A stretch of 64,000 nucleotides of DNA, taken from the NCBI RefSeq assembly GCF_013177695.1, contig NZ_WOEY01000089.1, positions 46,349 through 110,348 of the forward strand, written 5' to 3'. The notes beneath the pieces were generated by a model. It was not told the origin of the DNA. It worked only from the letters and a program-made list of their open reading frames with translations, and did no database searches. The stretch's first letter is position 1. The number at the start of each line of letters is the position of its first letter. This stretch comes from Paraburkholderia solitsugae. Lineage in GTDB: Bacteria > Pseudomonadota > Gammaproteobacteria > Burkholderiales > Burkholderiaceae. The position numbers and the translations under genes are program-made. Of this stretch, positions 53,759-63,224 are shown piece by piece.

Positions 53759-53983
53759 ATGACAATGGATGAAGACATCGCGCACGTAGCGCGTGTGATG
53801 GCGCCATCGCTGCGCGCCTTTCGTGGTGAACCTGTGCTGCCACCAGCATATTGGCGGAAGCGGCTACAACGCATACAGGATGAATTCCCCCTGAACGAAT
53901 TGCAGACGTTTCAAATCGAGCGTTTGCTTGGGGAGTTGGATCGGTTTGAGGCGGAGCGGGCAGACGAGTTCACGGGGCCGTGA
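53759..53983 (+). CDS. Conserved hypothetical small protein
   Basis: About 74 residues (MTMDEDIAHVARVMAPSLRA), charged and helical, with 'PPAYWRKRLQRIQDEFPLNELQTFQIERLLGELDRF'. No recognised domain. An ATG two codons later is an alternative start, and a longer frame from 53630 has poor composition. It stands alone and convergent with the GH18 gene. Function unknown. Confidence 0.55.
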   Translation: MTMDEDIAHVARVMAPSLRAFRGEPVLPPAYWRKRLQRIQDEFPLNELQTFQIERLLGELDRFEAERADEFTGP

Positions 53984-54079
53984 AAATCGGAGTGGCAGTT
54001 CGAGCGCGTCCGCCCATGGCGGACGCGTTCACCATCTCACGCACCTGCCCCGAAGTTTGGACACATCGAAGCAGATCAC

Positions 54080-55162
54080 TCAGTTGATCGCAGCCTTAAT
54101 CGCGCTCCAGAAGCTCGCATCTTCGTCACCCAAGGCCCACATCGACACCCCCGCGAGATTGAGTGTATTCGCGAATTGCGCTTTCACCTGAATGCTTTGC
54201 GTCGTCTCGAACCAGACCTGATGTGTACTCCCGTCCGACGCGACATAGGCAATATGACTGGAGTTGGTTGCGGCATCCCACTGCGGGGGGGCGCCGGTCG
54301 ACGCGAGCAGCGCAGGAATGTCCTTGAACGCAATCGAAGTACCTGAACCGGAAGTCAGATTCCAGTCGTATCCATATGCAGGCAAACCGAGCAGTATCTT
54401 GCTCGCTGGGATCTGGGTCGCGGCGTACTGCAGCGACGCCAGCATCCAGTCGCTACCCGCAACCGGCCCTGGTTTGCCGCTGGGAATGTTTTCGTCATAG
54501 GTCATCACTTGGATCAGGTCTGCGTTCTGGCCTAGCGCCGCGTAATTGTATGGCCACGTCCACGCTTGGCTCGCATTGTCACTCGTCTTTGCCGGCACGC
54601 TCAGTAGCAACGTCGAGTGAATTGCATGTAATTTTGCTGCCAGGTCGGTCACAAAGCTGGTGTACACATCGCGATCTGCAGGATCAATGCCTTCGAAATC
54701 AAGGTTGATGCCGGTGAGGTTCGCCGTTGTGGCGAGCGCGACAATGTTCTGGAGGGTGGCGGCACGGTTGGTGACCAACGCGCCGTGGGCGATAGTCGGA
54801 TCGAAGCCCGTCACGCCGGAATTTGAGATCCGAACATACGACGCCTTGCCGGCGACCTGGACACTGGATAGGAGATTCGCGGGAAGCGTCCCGCTCATGC
54901 TGCCATCAGCCGCCACTAGTACGTTACCTATCGACACGGCGGTAACGGGCGTGGAGGCAGATTCAGCGGACACTATGGAATCGCTGCTGCCGCTAGAGAA
55001 GCCAAGCACCTGTTTGGCTTGTGCTGCGACAGGCGGCGAAGCGCCAGTGGCGGTAAAAGCTGAAGTAGAAGCGTTTGTCGCCGACGTGCCACCACCACCA
55101 CCACCACAGCCGGATAGTGTGAGCGCGGTGCCAACAGCGCAGATCAGAGAGACTATTTTCAT
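54080..55162 (-). CDS. GH18-family lipoprotein (chitinase-like)
   Basis: 360 residues. Signal with lipobox 'LTLSGCGGGGGG' anchors it at Cys near residue 19, followed by a Ser/Thr/Ala-rich linker. The glycosidase domain has the GH18 active-site strand 'LTGINLDFEGIDPADRD' with the catalytic Glu, plus 'DLIQVMTYDEN' and 'ILLGLPAYGYDW'. It should cleave beta-1,4-GlcNAc chains in chitin or peptidoglycan, or related sugars. The upstream extension is rejected because it lacks a signal and runs into low-quality sequence. Confidence 0.88.
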   Translation of the reverse strand: MKIVSLICAVGTALTLSGCGGGGGGTSATNASTSAFTATGASPPVAAQAKQVLGFSSGSSDSIVSAESASTPVTAVSIGNVLVAADGSMSGTLPANLLSSVQVAGKASYVRISNSGVTGFDPTIAHGALVTNRAATLQNIVALATTANLTGINLDFEGIDPADRDVYTSFVTDLAAKLHAIHSTLLLSVPAKTSDNASQAWTWPYNYAALGQNADLIQVMTYDENIPSGKPGPVAGSDWMLASLQYAATQIPASKILLGLPAYGYDWNLTSGSGTSIAFKDIPALLASTGAPPQWDAATNSSHIAYVASDGSTHQVWFETTQSIQVKAQFANTLNLAGVSMWALGDEDASFWSAIKAAIN

Positions 55163-55859
55163 GGCGGTCCAGTTAGGCGAACTCGTGGCTCTATTTACGG
55201 TCCGCTGAGCGAAAACTTGAGTACCGAAGCGAGAATGCGCCTCCGCTACAGACGATAGAAATCCACGCCATGGCCGAGCACTGCCAGTCGAGCGTAAGCG
55301 ACGTGTTCTCACTGCTGGGGGGCTGGCCAATCCGGCGATAACCGAAGCGGCATGCGAGGAGAGGCAAGCGGTGCCTCGGACAACTTCTTGCTGCCGCTGT
55401 CGCGCACCACTGAAAACCAGTCCTAGAAAGGGTTTGGAGAAGATTTTCAGATTTCGGAAGATGGCCAAAAATACCCGCCGAAGGAATCTTGAACAATCAG
55501 CGCACGCGTTCGTCTGTAACGCGTTTTGTTACGTAACACCGCATCTGGATTCGTAACGTGTTGGTTCCCGCCAGTACACGAAGCGGGTTATTTGACTCAT
55601 CTTTTCGCGCTGTCGTACGAGGAATAGCCACACGTATTCGGCAGCATCACTGCTTCGTGGCAGCCGTCAGACGCCCCGTGAGACTTGTCTGCTGGTGTTT
55701 AGATGCCTCTGGAGGCTAGCTAATCATCCTTGGGTCGCGACCGGGAAAAATTTCGCGCAATGAATTGGCACGGATCCTGCTCAGTATGAATCGTAAGCGG
55801 ACGGTGGCGGTTCTCCTGGTTGTATTGCGTTCGGGGGTAGGACGGACTGCCTAGGCTAG

Positions 55860-55882
55860 ATCTCTGGGACAGAACCAGAGAT
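55860..55882. promoter_or_regulatory. Inverted repeat before the polysaccharide operon
   Basis: ATCTCTGG (55860-55867) and CCAGAGAT (55875-55882) form a perfect 8-bp repeat with a seven-base spacer, 51 bases before the first gene. A second palindrome, GTTACGTAAC, sits at 55528-55537. The 55163-55933 gap has no supported gene. Operator or leader hairpin; not assigned. Confidence 0.5.
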
Positions 55883-55933
55883 AGGGGATAGCGCTTTGTC
55901 ACTTCGCTGTGATCAATTAAAAATACAGATCCA

Positions 55934-57001
55934 TTGACAATGTTAAATTTTAAAAATTTTCAAAAAACGATTATTTCGACATATCGGCTGACGATGACCA
56001 GCGTTCTAATTATCATCGTTACGGGTGTCTTGTCCTACCTTTCCCTCATGGTGTTTTACGCGCTCAATCGTAACTGGTCAGCGCCGATTGTCCTCTCCCC
56101 AACACAGGAAAAGGTGTTGGCATATCAGCCGCAGGTCGCCACGCTTGAGGCAACGTTACTCAAGAACGAGGTAGATCTTTCAACAGCGCTTCAGACGTAC
56201 CGGGTCGGTGGCGAGCAGATTGCTGAAACTCAATCCCTCATAGCGCGCTTTGACGCGGCTGCACGCAACGAATCGAAAGGACTTTCGAAGACTGGCGCTG
56301 ATATCCGGAAAGTACTTCAGCAAAAACGCGCGGATACGATCGAGACGGAACAGGCCGTTAGCGATGTAAGGCCAATGCTCGCATCGCTCGACTCGGAGCT
56401 TGCCTCCGGATTGATTACCAGGAACGATGCGATATCCCGCCGTCTCACGATTCAATCGAGTCTCAACGCTGTCACGGATTCGCGTATCAACGAAGTGACG
56501 CTTGGGGAGCAGGCGCGACTCGCTTCTGATGCCGGCAAGACGCTCGGCATGAATGGCGCTACATCGCTAGAGGCACTACAGTCGCTCAATAGCGAAGCAC
56601 AGCTGAAAATCGCGCAGGCGCAGGCGATCATTGGCACAGAAACGGCGCGACGTTCTGTTGAACAATTACGAGCGAGCGTTGCGGACGGCGAGCGGGTGCT
56701 GGAGATCGCCCGGCAATCGGCATATTACCAGGCACTCACCAAGCCAGTTCCAGTTGTGTTCGTTCAATACGACAACCTGTCTTATGCAAAGCAAGGAGCA
56801 CCGGTTTACGACTGCTACCTACAGGTGGTGCTGTGCCGTAGGGTCGGGACGATCACGCGTGTTTTCGACGCGGAGGAATATGCCCGTCATCCACTGTTCA
56901 AGACTGACATTAAAGGCAAATTCGCCGGCGTCAACTTCGACGATAAAAAATCGAGTGAATCATCTGTCGTATTCCTGGGACGCAAACCGCTGCTGTTTTA
57001 G
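55934..57001 (+). CDS. Inner-membrane coiled-coil protein of the polysaccharide cluster
   Basis: 355 residues, not recognised at family level with certainty. One N-terminal span (SVLIIIVTGVLSYLSLMVFYAL) is followed by a long alpha-helical coiled coil (about 60-260) and a C-terminal beta-rich part with 'YDNLSYAKQGAPVYDCYLQVVLCRRVG', which resembles the lipoyl/barrel end of HlyD-type adaptors. I read it as a periplasmic adaptor for polysaccharide export, paired with the TolC-like gene that follows. Base composition is lower in GC than earlier regions. Confidence 0.65.
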   Translation: MTMLNFKNFQKTIISTYRLTMTSVLIIIVTGVLSYLSLMVFYALNRNWSAPIVLSPTQEKVLAYQPQVATLEATLLKNEVDLSTALQTYRVGGEQIAETQSLIARFDAAARNESKGLSKTGADIRKVLQQKRADTIETEQAVSDVRPMLASLDSELASGLITRNDAISRRLTIQSSLNAVTDSRINEVTLGEQARLASDAGKTLGMNGATSLEALQSLNSEAQLKIAQAQAIIGTETARRSVEQLRASVADGERVLEIARQSAYYQALTKPVPVVFVQYDNLSYAKQGAPVYDCYLQVVLCRRVGTITRVFDAEEYARHPLFKTDIKGKFAGVNFDDKKSSESSVVFLGRKPLLF

Positions 57002-57085
57002 GAGTCGTTGTTCGCTTCCATGTAGATACCATTATCCGCATGAATACATCGATTCATATCATCAAAAAATTGATTTTCATACCAA

Positions 57086-58162
57086 ATGTGTAAAAGAAAA
57101 TACGCAGCGCTTCTGCTCACAATACTGGCCACCTCCGTGTTCGCTCAAACTCCGAACGCGGATGAAAAGAATGCATATTGTCAGTATGTGAAAGACGTGG
57201 GGGATGCGGAAAAAACCCTCGATAGCGGGATCGAAGGCTTTGGGCGCATGGGGCAATCGGACACGAATCCGACGCTCAAACAAGCCGTGATTGGCGTATC
57301 GAAAAGTCTTTCGAAACATCTTCAGGGAAACTCCGCGATCCGAGCGGCCGCTCTCGAATGCGAATTATATGACCACAGCCTGGACGTCGAGCGCATTGTC
57401 AAATACAAGCTGCCCTTCATTGAAAACCAGGTCACGCTCCAACGGATAACCGATCTCGCAAATGTCCTTAGTATCCTCGATGAAGAAATCGCCGCAACTG
57501 AAAAGCGGAAGCGCGCAGGTAATGCAACTGTTGCCGATATCGTTGCGCTGACTCAGCAGCGTATGGAAATCTATCATCAGTACACCACCGCGAAGAGCGA
57601 GGCGGCCATATCCCAGTTCCCGGAGATCCCCCAGATCAACGTTGAACAGGCGTTGCATCAGGTAGACGACCTGACGTTGGAATTACAGGAGGAACTCAAT
57701 CACAAACAGGCATTGCAGGCATGGGACGTTTCGCTCGTCGGCGGAATGCAGAAACCGATTTCCGGTCAGCCGTTTGGCACTTCGACGGGGGCTCAACCGT
57801 TCGTATCCCTGACTTTCACCTATAACTTCAATGCCGCATCGTACAAGAGGAAGCTCGAGAATTCCACGAGTTCCTTAATGGAGATGCGTCGTCAGCAAAA
57901 CGACGAGCTCTCTCATCAGGCATTCGTACTCCAACAAAGCATCTCCGCCAGCCTGGCGGCAGAGAAAAGCGTTCTGCCACAACTCATTGAAGAGACAAAC
58001 CGCCTAAGTTCCGACTTAGGGAGCTTGCGTGAAGCGGATTCGACTGAGGCACTGAGGATGAAGTCGCTGATCCGGGTTAGCCTCGCCATTGCCGCTATGG
58101 AAGCGCATCTGGCGAGATTCAAAATCACCCTACTTTCCAACGATTATGCGCAAAGCCAATAA
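57086..58162 (+). CDS. TolC-like outer-membrane protein
   Basis: 358 residues with a signal peptide (KYAALLLTILATSVFAQ). Long helices with Gln/Glu heptads (about 120-220 and 270-345) and a beta-rich segment 'PFVSLTFTYNFNAASYKRKLEN' fit a shortened TolC/OEP protein, although the two-repeat TolC pattern is degenerate. It probably forms the outer-membrane duct with the upstream coiled-coil adaptor. It overlaps the start of the dehydrogenase gene by 17 bases. Confidence 0.7.
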   Translation: MCKRKYAALLLTILATSVFAQTPNADEKNAYCQYVKDVGDAEKTLDSGIEGFGRMGQSDTNPTLKQAVIGVSKSLSKHLQGNSAIRAAALECELYDHSLDVERIVKYKLPFIENQVTLQRITDLANVLSILDEEIAATEKRKRAGNATVADIVALTQQRMEIYHQYTTAKSEAAISQFPEIPQINVEQALHQVDDLTLELQEELNHKQALQAWDVSLVGGMQKPISGQPFGTSTGAQPFVSLTFTYNFNAASYKRKLENSTSSLMEMRRQQNDELSHQAFVLQQSISASLAAEKSVLPQLIEETNRLSSDLGSLREADSTEALRMKSLIRVSLAIAAMEAHLARFKITLLSNDYAQSQ

Positions 58163-59447
58163 AATTCTAGTGGTCGGTCTTGGGTACGTGGGCGCTCCGC
58201 TCGCTTGTGAGCTGGCACGACATTTCGACGTGGTCGGCTTTGACATCGACAGCAATCGAGTCGCCGAACTGCTTTCTGGGCATGATCGGACGGGCGAGTT
58301 GGAGGAAAGCTTGCTGCTGGCCGCGAAGTGGCAACTCACGCACCAGCCACACCTTGCCATGCGTGACGCCGACGTTATTATTGTGACCGTGCCAACGCCG
58401 GTTACCGATGCGAACGTTCCTGACCTTGGGCCCGTAATCGGCGCAACGCGGACAATTGCGGCGCATATGAGTGCAGGGACCACTGTCATCTACGAGAGCA
58501 CCGTTTATCCCGGTGTAACGGAAGATGTTTGCGTTCCAATCCTGGAGCAAAACGGTACCCTGGACAAAAGTCATGTGCGGCAATATGGGCACGATTTCTG
58601 GGTGGGCTACTCGCCAGAGAGAATCAACCCCGGCGACAAGGTTCACACTCTCACGAACACGACCAAGATCATTTCGGGAGATACTCGGGAAACGCTCGAC
58701 CTGGTGGACAGCATTTATTCACGGATCACGACGACCTATCGCGCTGCGAGTATCAAGATTGCCGAGGCGGCTAAAGTGATCGAAAACACGCAGCGAGATG
58801 TCAATATCGCGTTGATGAACGAGCTGTCGCAGATATTCTCAAGGCTTGACATCGACACGCACGATGCCATCAACGCGGCTGCATCGAAGTGGAATTTTCA
58901 CAAGTACGTGCCTGGATTCGTGGGCGGTCACTGCATTTCTGTGGATCCTTATTACCTCACCCACCGCTCGGCTCAGGTAGGCTACATTCCTTCACTGATA
59001 CTTGCCGCAAGGGAGGTAAACGACAAGATGCCAGGGCTGCTGGCGGAAAAAACGTTGAAGGCGATGAGACATCGCGGATTGCCGCTGGATTCGAGAATTA
59101 CGGTGCTTGGCATTACCTTTAAGGAGAACGTTCCTGATATCCGAAACTCGAAGGCGGTTGGGTTGGTAAGAGAATTCATGAGTTGGGGCATCGACGTTCA
59201 GGTTATCGATCCTCTTGCAGATCCCGAACAGGTTCAGCGGGAATACGGCATCAGACTCACCCGGTATGACAAATATGAAACGGCGCGCGCCGTTGTTCTG
59301 GCTGTAGCACATAGCGAATTCGTGAGCGATGGCTGGGCAACTATTCTCAAACACATTCATCCCCATCAATCTTCCGTGGTGACCGACGTAAAGGGCATTC
59401 TCAATCGAGGCGATGAGCCACGCAACGTGACCTTGATCCGAGCGTAA
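58146..59447 (+). CDS. UDP-sugar dehydrogenase (UDP-glucose/GDP-mannose DH family)
   Basis: 433 residues. The Rossmann motif 'ILVVGLGYVGAPLACELA' opens the protein, 'ESTVYPGVTEDVCVP' and 'GYSPERINPGDKVH' follow, and the catalytic region 'FVGGHCISVDPYYL' has the active-site Cys. It oxidises a nucleotide sugar twice to the uronic acid using NAD+. The 'SPERINPGDK' form resembles enzymes making UDP-GalNAcA/UDP-GlcNAcA (WbpA/WbpO-like) rather than UDP-glucose dehydrogenase. It would supply the monomer for the downstream synthase. Confidence 0.9.
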   Translation: MRKANKILVVGLGYVGAPLACELARHFDVVGFDIDSNRVAELLSGHDRTGELEESLLLAAKWQLTHQPHLAMRDADVIIVTVPTPVTDANVPDLGPVIGATRTIAAHMSAGTTVIYESTVYPGVTEDVCVPILEQNGTLDKSHVRQYGHDFWVGYSPERINPGDKVHTLTNTTKIISGDTRETLDLVDSIYSRITTTYRAASIKIAEAAKVIENTQRDVNIALMNELSQIFSRLDIDTHDAINAAASKWNFHKYVPGFVGGHCISVDPYYLTHRSAQVGYIPSLILAAREVNDKMPGLLAEKTLKAMRHRGLPLDSRITVLGITFKENVPDIRNSKAVGLVREFMSWGIDVQVIDPLADPEQVQREYGIRLTRYDKYETARAVVLAVAHSEFVSDGWATILKHIHPHQSSVVTDVKGILNRGDEPRNVTLIRA

Positions 59448-59546
59448 TACAGTTGCCGGCTGCAACGGAATGAACGCGCGCTCGCTTTAATAGGCGGCCG
59501 CGCGTACGCCTGCGGTCTTCGAAGATCAGATTTATAGCGATGCAGA

Positions 59547-60224
59547 ATGAAAAAACTTTTATGTGCGGCGTTTGCGTTTCTATCTCTGTCGATAGCTAGC
59601 GCGGCGGAGATCGATTGGGCCGGAGCGAAATGGCATGTGCGGACCGGCAGCGGTCAACCATGCGCATCGGGCATCTGGAGCCAGCAGGGAGTGTGGGTTG
59701 ACACCAAAGGTTGGCTGCATCTGAGGATGACCAGATCGCAGTCGGGTGAATTCACGTGCGTTGAAATTGAATCTGTTAAACGCTTTGGATTCGGTCGATA
59801 TTCCTTCGAAGTCAGCGGGCCGATAGGCTCAATAGACAAGAACGTCGTTTTCGGTATCTTTATGTACCCACCCAAAGATGTTGGCGAAGACGGGACGAAC
59901 GAGATTGATATAGAGATTGCACGCTGGGGCCACGCATTAGCTCCACAAGTCAATTACACCGCTTGGTACCGCAGTCACAAGGGCAACCGGCATGACACAG
60001 TTGAGGTGCCCAAAGACCTTGCGAACGCGACGTTCGACATGACGTGGCAGCATGATCAGGTGACATGGGAGTCCCCGATCCAGCACGGAAAGACAATCGA
60101 CTTTCGTGGCGACATTGCTGATCAGCCTCAGACTTTAATTATCAACCTGTGGTTATTTCATAGTCCAAGTCCCGAGGACCATAACGAGGTTGAATTCGTC
60201 ATCAAATCAATGAGGCTCCAGTGA
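59547..60224 (+). CDS. Secreted glycoside hydrolase family 16-like protein
   Basis: 225 residues with a signal peptide ending 'SIASAAE'. The GH16 active-site strand is 'GTNEIDIEIARWG', with the ExDxE pattern of nucleophile, helper Asp and acid/base. Most GH16 enzymes cleave beta-1,3/1,4-glucans; in a biosynthetic operon such an enzyme often trims or releases the polymer. Its stop overlaps the GTG start of the synthase gene (gtga), so the two are coupled. A 99-base gap separates it from the dehydrogenase gene. Confidence 0.86.
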   Translation: MKKLLCAAFAFLSLSIASAAEIDWAGAKWHVRTGSGQPCASGIWSQQGVWVDTKGWLHLRMTRSQSGEFTCVEIESVKRFGFGRYSFEVSGPIGSIDKNVVFGIFMYPPKDVGEDGTNEIDIEIARWGHALAPQVNYTAWYRSHKGNRHDTVEVPKDLANATFDMTWQHDQVTWESPIQHGKTIDFRGDIADQPQTLIINLWLFHSPSPEDHNEVEFVIKSMRLQ

Positions 60225-61438
60225 TTGATTCGCTCGTTCATCTTATTTTCGCATTGCCATTGATGGTAATGGTGATGAATTTTGGTATCACACTCCTTCT
60301 CAGGCTATGTGGGAAATCGACCTTCATTGAAAAAAATTATGAGCTTGAGCCGAAAGTGAGTGTTCTTCTACCTTGCTTTAATGAGGGGGAGCACGTATTT
60401 ACTACGATCGAAAGCATTATCGACAGTGATTATCCACTGCACAAGATTGAGATCATTGCAGTAGATGACTGCTCGGCCGACGATACGTTCGCATGGATCG
60501 AACAAGCGGCGAAGAAATGGCCTACTGTTCGGGCGTTCAGGAATACCGTGAATTCCGGCAAGCACCACACGTTGTCTCATGCACTGTCGTATTCATCGGG
60601 TGAGATTCTGATCTGCATAGACTCTGACTGCATTTTCGACAAGCGCGCAATCAGAGAAATGACCGCCTGCTTCATCGATGAAACCATCGGTGCTGTGGGT
60701 GGTCGAGTTGGCATTAGTAACTCCATGGAAAACATCCTTACACAGTGTCAAACGCTCGTTTACTACTACGCATTTCAGATTATGAAAATGTCGCAGAATT
60801 GGACGAGAAATGTCACATGTATTTCCGGTTGCCTGTTTGCTGTCCGGCGCGAACATTTCGAAGCGATCGAGGAACAGGTGAAGAGGAGAAACTGGTTTGG
60901 GATCGGCGTCAGGGACGGTGAAGATCGCTACATGACCCATCTTCTGTTGCTCAAGGGATTGAAGACCTACATCGACATCACTGCACAGTGCTGGACGGCG
61001 GCGCCGAGCAACTTCAAGCAGCTATTCATGCAACAACTTCGTTGGAGACGCAGTGGCCTTCGCGATCTCTTCTGGACGCTTCGAACGTTCGGAGACAATC
61101 TGGAGGTCCTTCATCCATTGACGGTGGTGAACATTCTCATGCCGGGCACGCTGACCGTGCTTTGGCCGGCCATGTACATCTATGCGCTTGCGTCGGGTTG
61201 GGCAGCCCAGCATCTCTTTCTGGATACGCAAGTCTACTTTGGCGCCTACGTGGTATTCGGTATCTGTTTCAACATGTACATCCGCAACCGCAATCCTGAG
61301 CAGAGGATTAACCCGTTAATCGTAGGCTCGTTGGGTCTCTGGTTCATCGTCGATTCGTTCTTCACCACCCTGGTAGCTCTCTGCACCTTCGACGTCGGTG
61401 AATGGGGTACGCGTGGCACATCCGAAAAGAAGGCGTGA
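60221..61438 (+). CDS. Processive GT2 polysaccharide synthase (HasA/NodC-like)
   Basis: 405 residues starting at GTG. Predicted spans lie at the N-terminus (LVHLIFALPLMVMVMNF) and in three C-terminal stretches. The GT-A motifs are complete for a processive synthase: 'IIAVDDCSADD', 'CIDSDCIF' (DxD-like), 'VRDGEDRYMTHLLLLKG' (the acceptor GED) and 'QQLRWRRSGL' (QxxRW). It should polymerise the uronic or hexosamine nucleotide sugar made upstream and translocate the chain. No c-di-GMP PilZ domain is present. Confidence 0.9.
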   Translation: MIDSLVHLIFALPLMVMVMNFGITLLLRLCGKSTFIEKNYELEPKVSVLLPCFNEGEHVFTTIESIIDSDYPLHKIEIIAVDDCSADDTFAWIEQAAKKWPTVRAFRNTVNSGKHHTLSHALSYSSGEILICIDSDCIFDKRAIREMTACFIDETIGAVGGRVGISNSMENILTQCQTLVYYYAFQIMKMSQNWTRNVTCISGCLFAVRREHFEAIEEQVKRRNWFGIGVRDGEDRYMTHLLLLKGLKTYIDITAQCWTAAPSNFKQLFMQQLRWRRSGLRDLFWTLRTFGDNLEVLHPLTVVNILMPGTLTVLWPAMYIYALASGWAAQHLFLDTQVYFGAYVVFGICFNMYIRNRNPEQRINPLIVGSLGLWFIVDSFFTTLVALCTFDVGEWGTRGTSEKKA

Positions 61439-61629
61439 TGTCATCAATGCAACAGGATGCGAAGAGGCGAACGTTTCGCTTCGGTTCACGATCAGATGGA
61501 AAATCCGTTCATGCCGTGGTGTTACCACACCGACGCAAGGCAGGGGCGGGCACTTCACACCCAGACCTTCGATACGTGGAAATGCGTGGCGGTTGCTCTG
61601 ATGCTGGAGTGCCGCGTCGCTTAAGTTAA
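61438..61629 (+). CDS. Possible 63-residue protein after the synthase
   Basis: The ATG at 61438 overlaps the synthase TGA (tgatg). The frame (MSSMQQDAKRRTFRFGSRSD) gives 63 residues, basic and with no recognised domain. Close coupling supports a real gene, but the composition in the second half is poor, so it may be a remnant. Confidence 0.3.
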   Translation: MSSMQQDAKRRTFRFGSRSDGKSVHAVVLPHRRKAGAGTSHPDLRYVEMRGGCSDAGVPRRLS

Positions 61630-61683
61630 CTATCCTAATGTACTGTTTTTCGGCCGCACGTCGACCGACAAGTACACAAAAAT

Positions 61684-62190
61684 ATGCAATCCCTTTGCCC
61701 CGAATACATTCAGATAGCGGACGCGGTCAACGCAATTCGCTCAAGCGGTGCTACCAGGCAAGAAGCTTCACATTTCGTTTGTAGGAAGCTACTTTACGAA
61801 ATGGGAGAAACGCCGACGACGCGGGTGGTCAGGGAAATCACTGGCTGGGGTTCTCATTCGGACGTCCAGCAGGATGTCAAATCTTTCATGCGGGCGCTTC
61901 GCGCCCAAGGACCAGCGCCATTTCCCGAAACCAAGTTGCCAATCAGCGTCCAGGCTTCATTCCTGGAAGGAATACTTGAAATATATGCCCACGCGCGTAC
62001 AGAAGCGTCTAAAGCATTTGATAGTGCGCGGCAGGCTTTTGATGAGGAGCGGACCGGGTTCATGGAGCGCGAACAGCAGCTAAAGCTCAAAATCGCAACG
62101 CTAGAGGAGCATAGTCAAGCGATCACTGAACGGCTGAACGGATTGCTTACTCACCTCGCAGTTGTCGCGAGAGCTAACGAAACGCCATGA
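61684..62190 (+). CDS. KfrA-like DNA-binding protein
   Basis: 168 residues. The N-terminal part (residues 8-90) with 'IADAVNAIRSSGATRQEASHFVCRKLLYEMGETPTTRVVREITGWGSHSDVQQDVKSFM' matches the KfrA_N helix-turn-helix family; a coiled coil (about 115-160) follows, as in plasmid KfrA, but shorter. KfrA-type proteins bind DNA and occur on plasmids and integrated elements, so this may mark acquired DNA at the right edge of the polysaccharide cluster. Confidence 0.8.
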   Translation: MQSLCPEYIQIADAVNAIRSSGATRQEASHFVCRKLLYEMGETPTTRVVREITGWGSHSDVQQDVKSFMRALRAQGPAPFPETKLPISVQASFLEGILEIYAHARTEASKAFDSARQAFDEERTGFMEREQQLKLKIATLEEHSQAITERLNGLLTHLAVVARANETP

Positions 62191-62255
62191 AAGGCCCTGA
62201 TGCAACCGGGTTTGGCGAATCGGTTAAGGTAGTCAACCCGATAAACTGGTAGCTG

Positions 62256-62486
62256 GTGATGGACAAGCGGAGGATATCGGCAGATGGTTTTGTCGCGGAT
62301 AGGACCCGCAAGGCAAGATCACCTGCTGACAAAAAGCGTGAGCCGCGCGATGAAGACCTGGCCGGGCATTTCGATTACGTGGCGTCCAAGGGTGGGATTC
62401 AGATGTTTATGAAGTCGCTCGCGCAGGAGGCCGCGCGCCCCGAGACGCCAGCAACCAGGGGCGCCTCTTCTTATGTCCTCTTTTAA
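62256..62486 (+). pseudogene. Remnant of a short-chain dehydrogenase
   Basis: 76-residue frame whose centre 'FDYVASKGGIQMFMKSLAQE' is the YxxxK active-site helix of short-chain dehydrogenases (normally YxASKGGxxxLxKSLAxE). The cofactor-binding half and the C-terminal half are missing, and the flanking residues do not fit the fold. A pseudogene fragment, or a small protein built from one. Confidence 0.6.
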
Positions 62487-62631
62487 ACAGTTCACGCCCG
62501 GACTTTCGCCTCGGGCACATGGGTTGCTCAACCCAACACATCGATACTGCCTTTTCGCAAGCTCGCCCAACCGCGCGCTGCACGGCTGTCGTGACAGGCA
62601 GGTCCTGTCAACCCAAGCGGAGGTGATTGAT

Positions 62632-62787
62632 ATGTTGGGAACTATTCTTCTGATTGTGCTGATCCTTCTCCTCATCGGTGCTTTTCCGACGTGGCCGCAT
62701 AGTCGTTCGTGGGGTTATGGGCCGACCGGCGGCCTCGGCATCGTGGTGATTGTCGTGATCGTGCTGGTCATCGCCGGCGTGATATAG
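62632..62787 (+). CDS. DUF3309-family small membrane protein
   Basis: 51 residues: a first span (MLGTILLIVLILLLIGAFP), a loop 'TWPHSRSWGYGPTGG' and a second hydrophobic span. The loop is the fingerprint of DUF3309. The ribosome site cggaggtgattgat precedes the ATG. Function unknown; members often accompany stress genes. Confidence 0.85.
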   Translation: MLGTILLIVLILLLIGAFPTWPHSRSWGYGPTGGLGIVVIVVIVLVIAGVI

Positions 62788-62875
62788 CCGGGTTGAAGTA
62801 AAGCGAATACCGTCAGGCACGCCGGATGCTGAATCTCCATCGTATTCAAACATCGATACGAAAGGAGATCACATC

Positions 62876-62950
62876 ATGCCTTACCTTCTTGGCTGGCTTC
62901 TTGGCGTCCCGCTGATCGTACTGGTTATCCTGTACCTCATTTTCCATTAA
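62876..62950 (+). CDS. 24-residue membrane peptide
   Basis: The frame from ATG 62876 gives a 24-residue hydrophobic peptide starting MPYLLGWLLGVP and ending FH. An excellent ribosome site (gaaaggagatcacatc) stands before it, stronger than for many genes here. A single-span membrane peptide; it follows the DUF3309 gene by 88 bases. Function unknown. Confidence 0.6.
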   Translation: MPYLLGWLLGVPLIVLVILYLIFH

Positions 62951-63224
62951 TCCTTTGCCAGATATGCAGTTCACCTGAAGGTCATTCCATGCGGCTCTGC
63001 CAGTTCCTGCGGACGCGCATCCCAAGACGCCCGCAACCAGGGCGCCTTCCTGTGTCCTCTTCTTGCGTCCGCTTCCTCCCCCCCCTCAGCACCGATCCGC
63101 GCATCGACGCCCCTACCTTTCCCCTTGCGCTGGTCAAAACGGTGCGCAAAACTAGCCCTCTAGTCCTCGCACATGCCATATCTGCACGCGTACGCACAGA
63201 CTGCGTACGAGCAAGGAGGGACCA

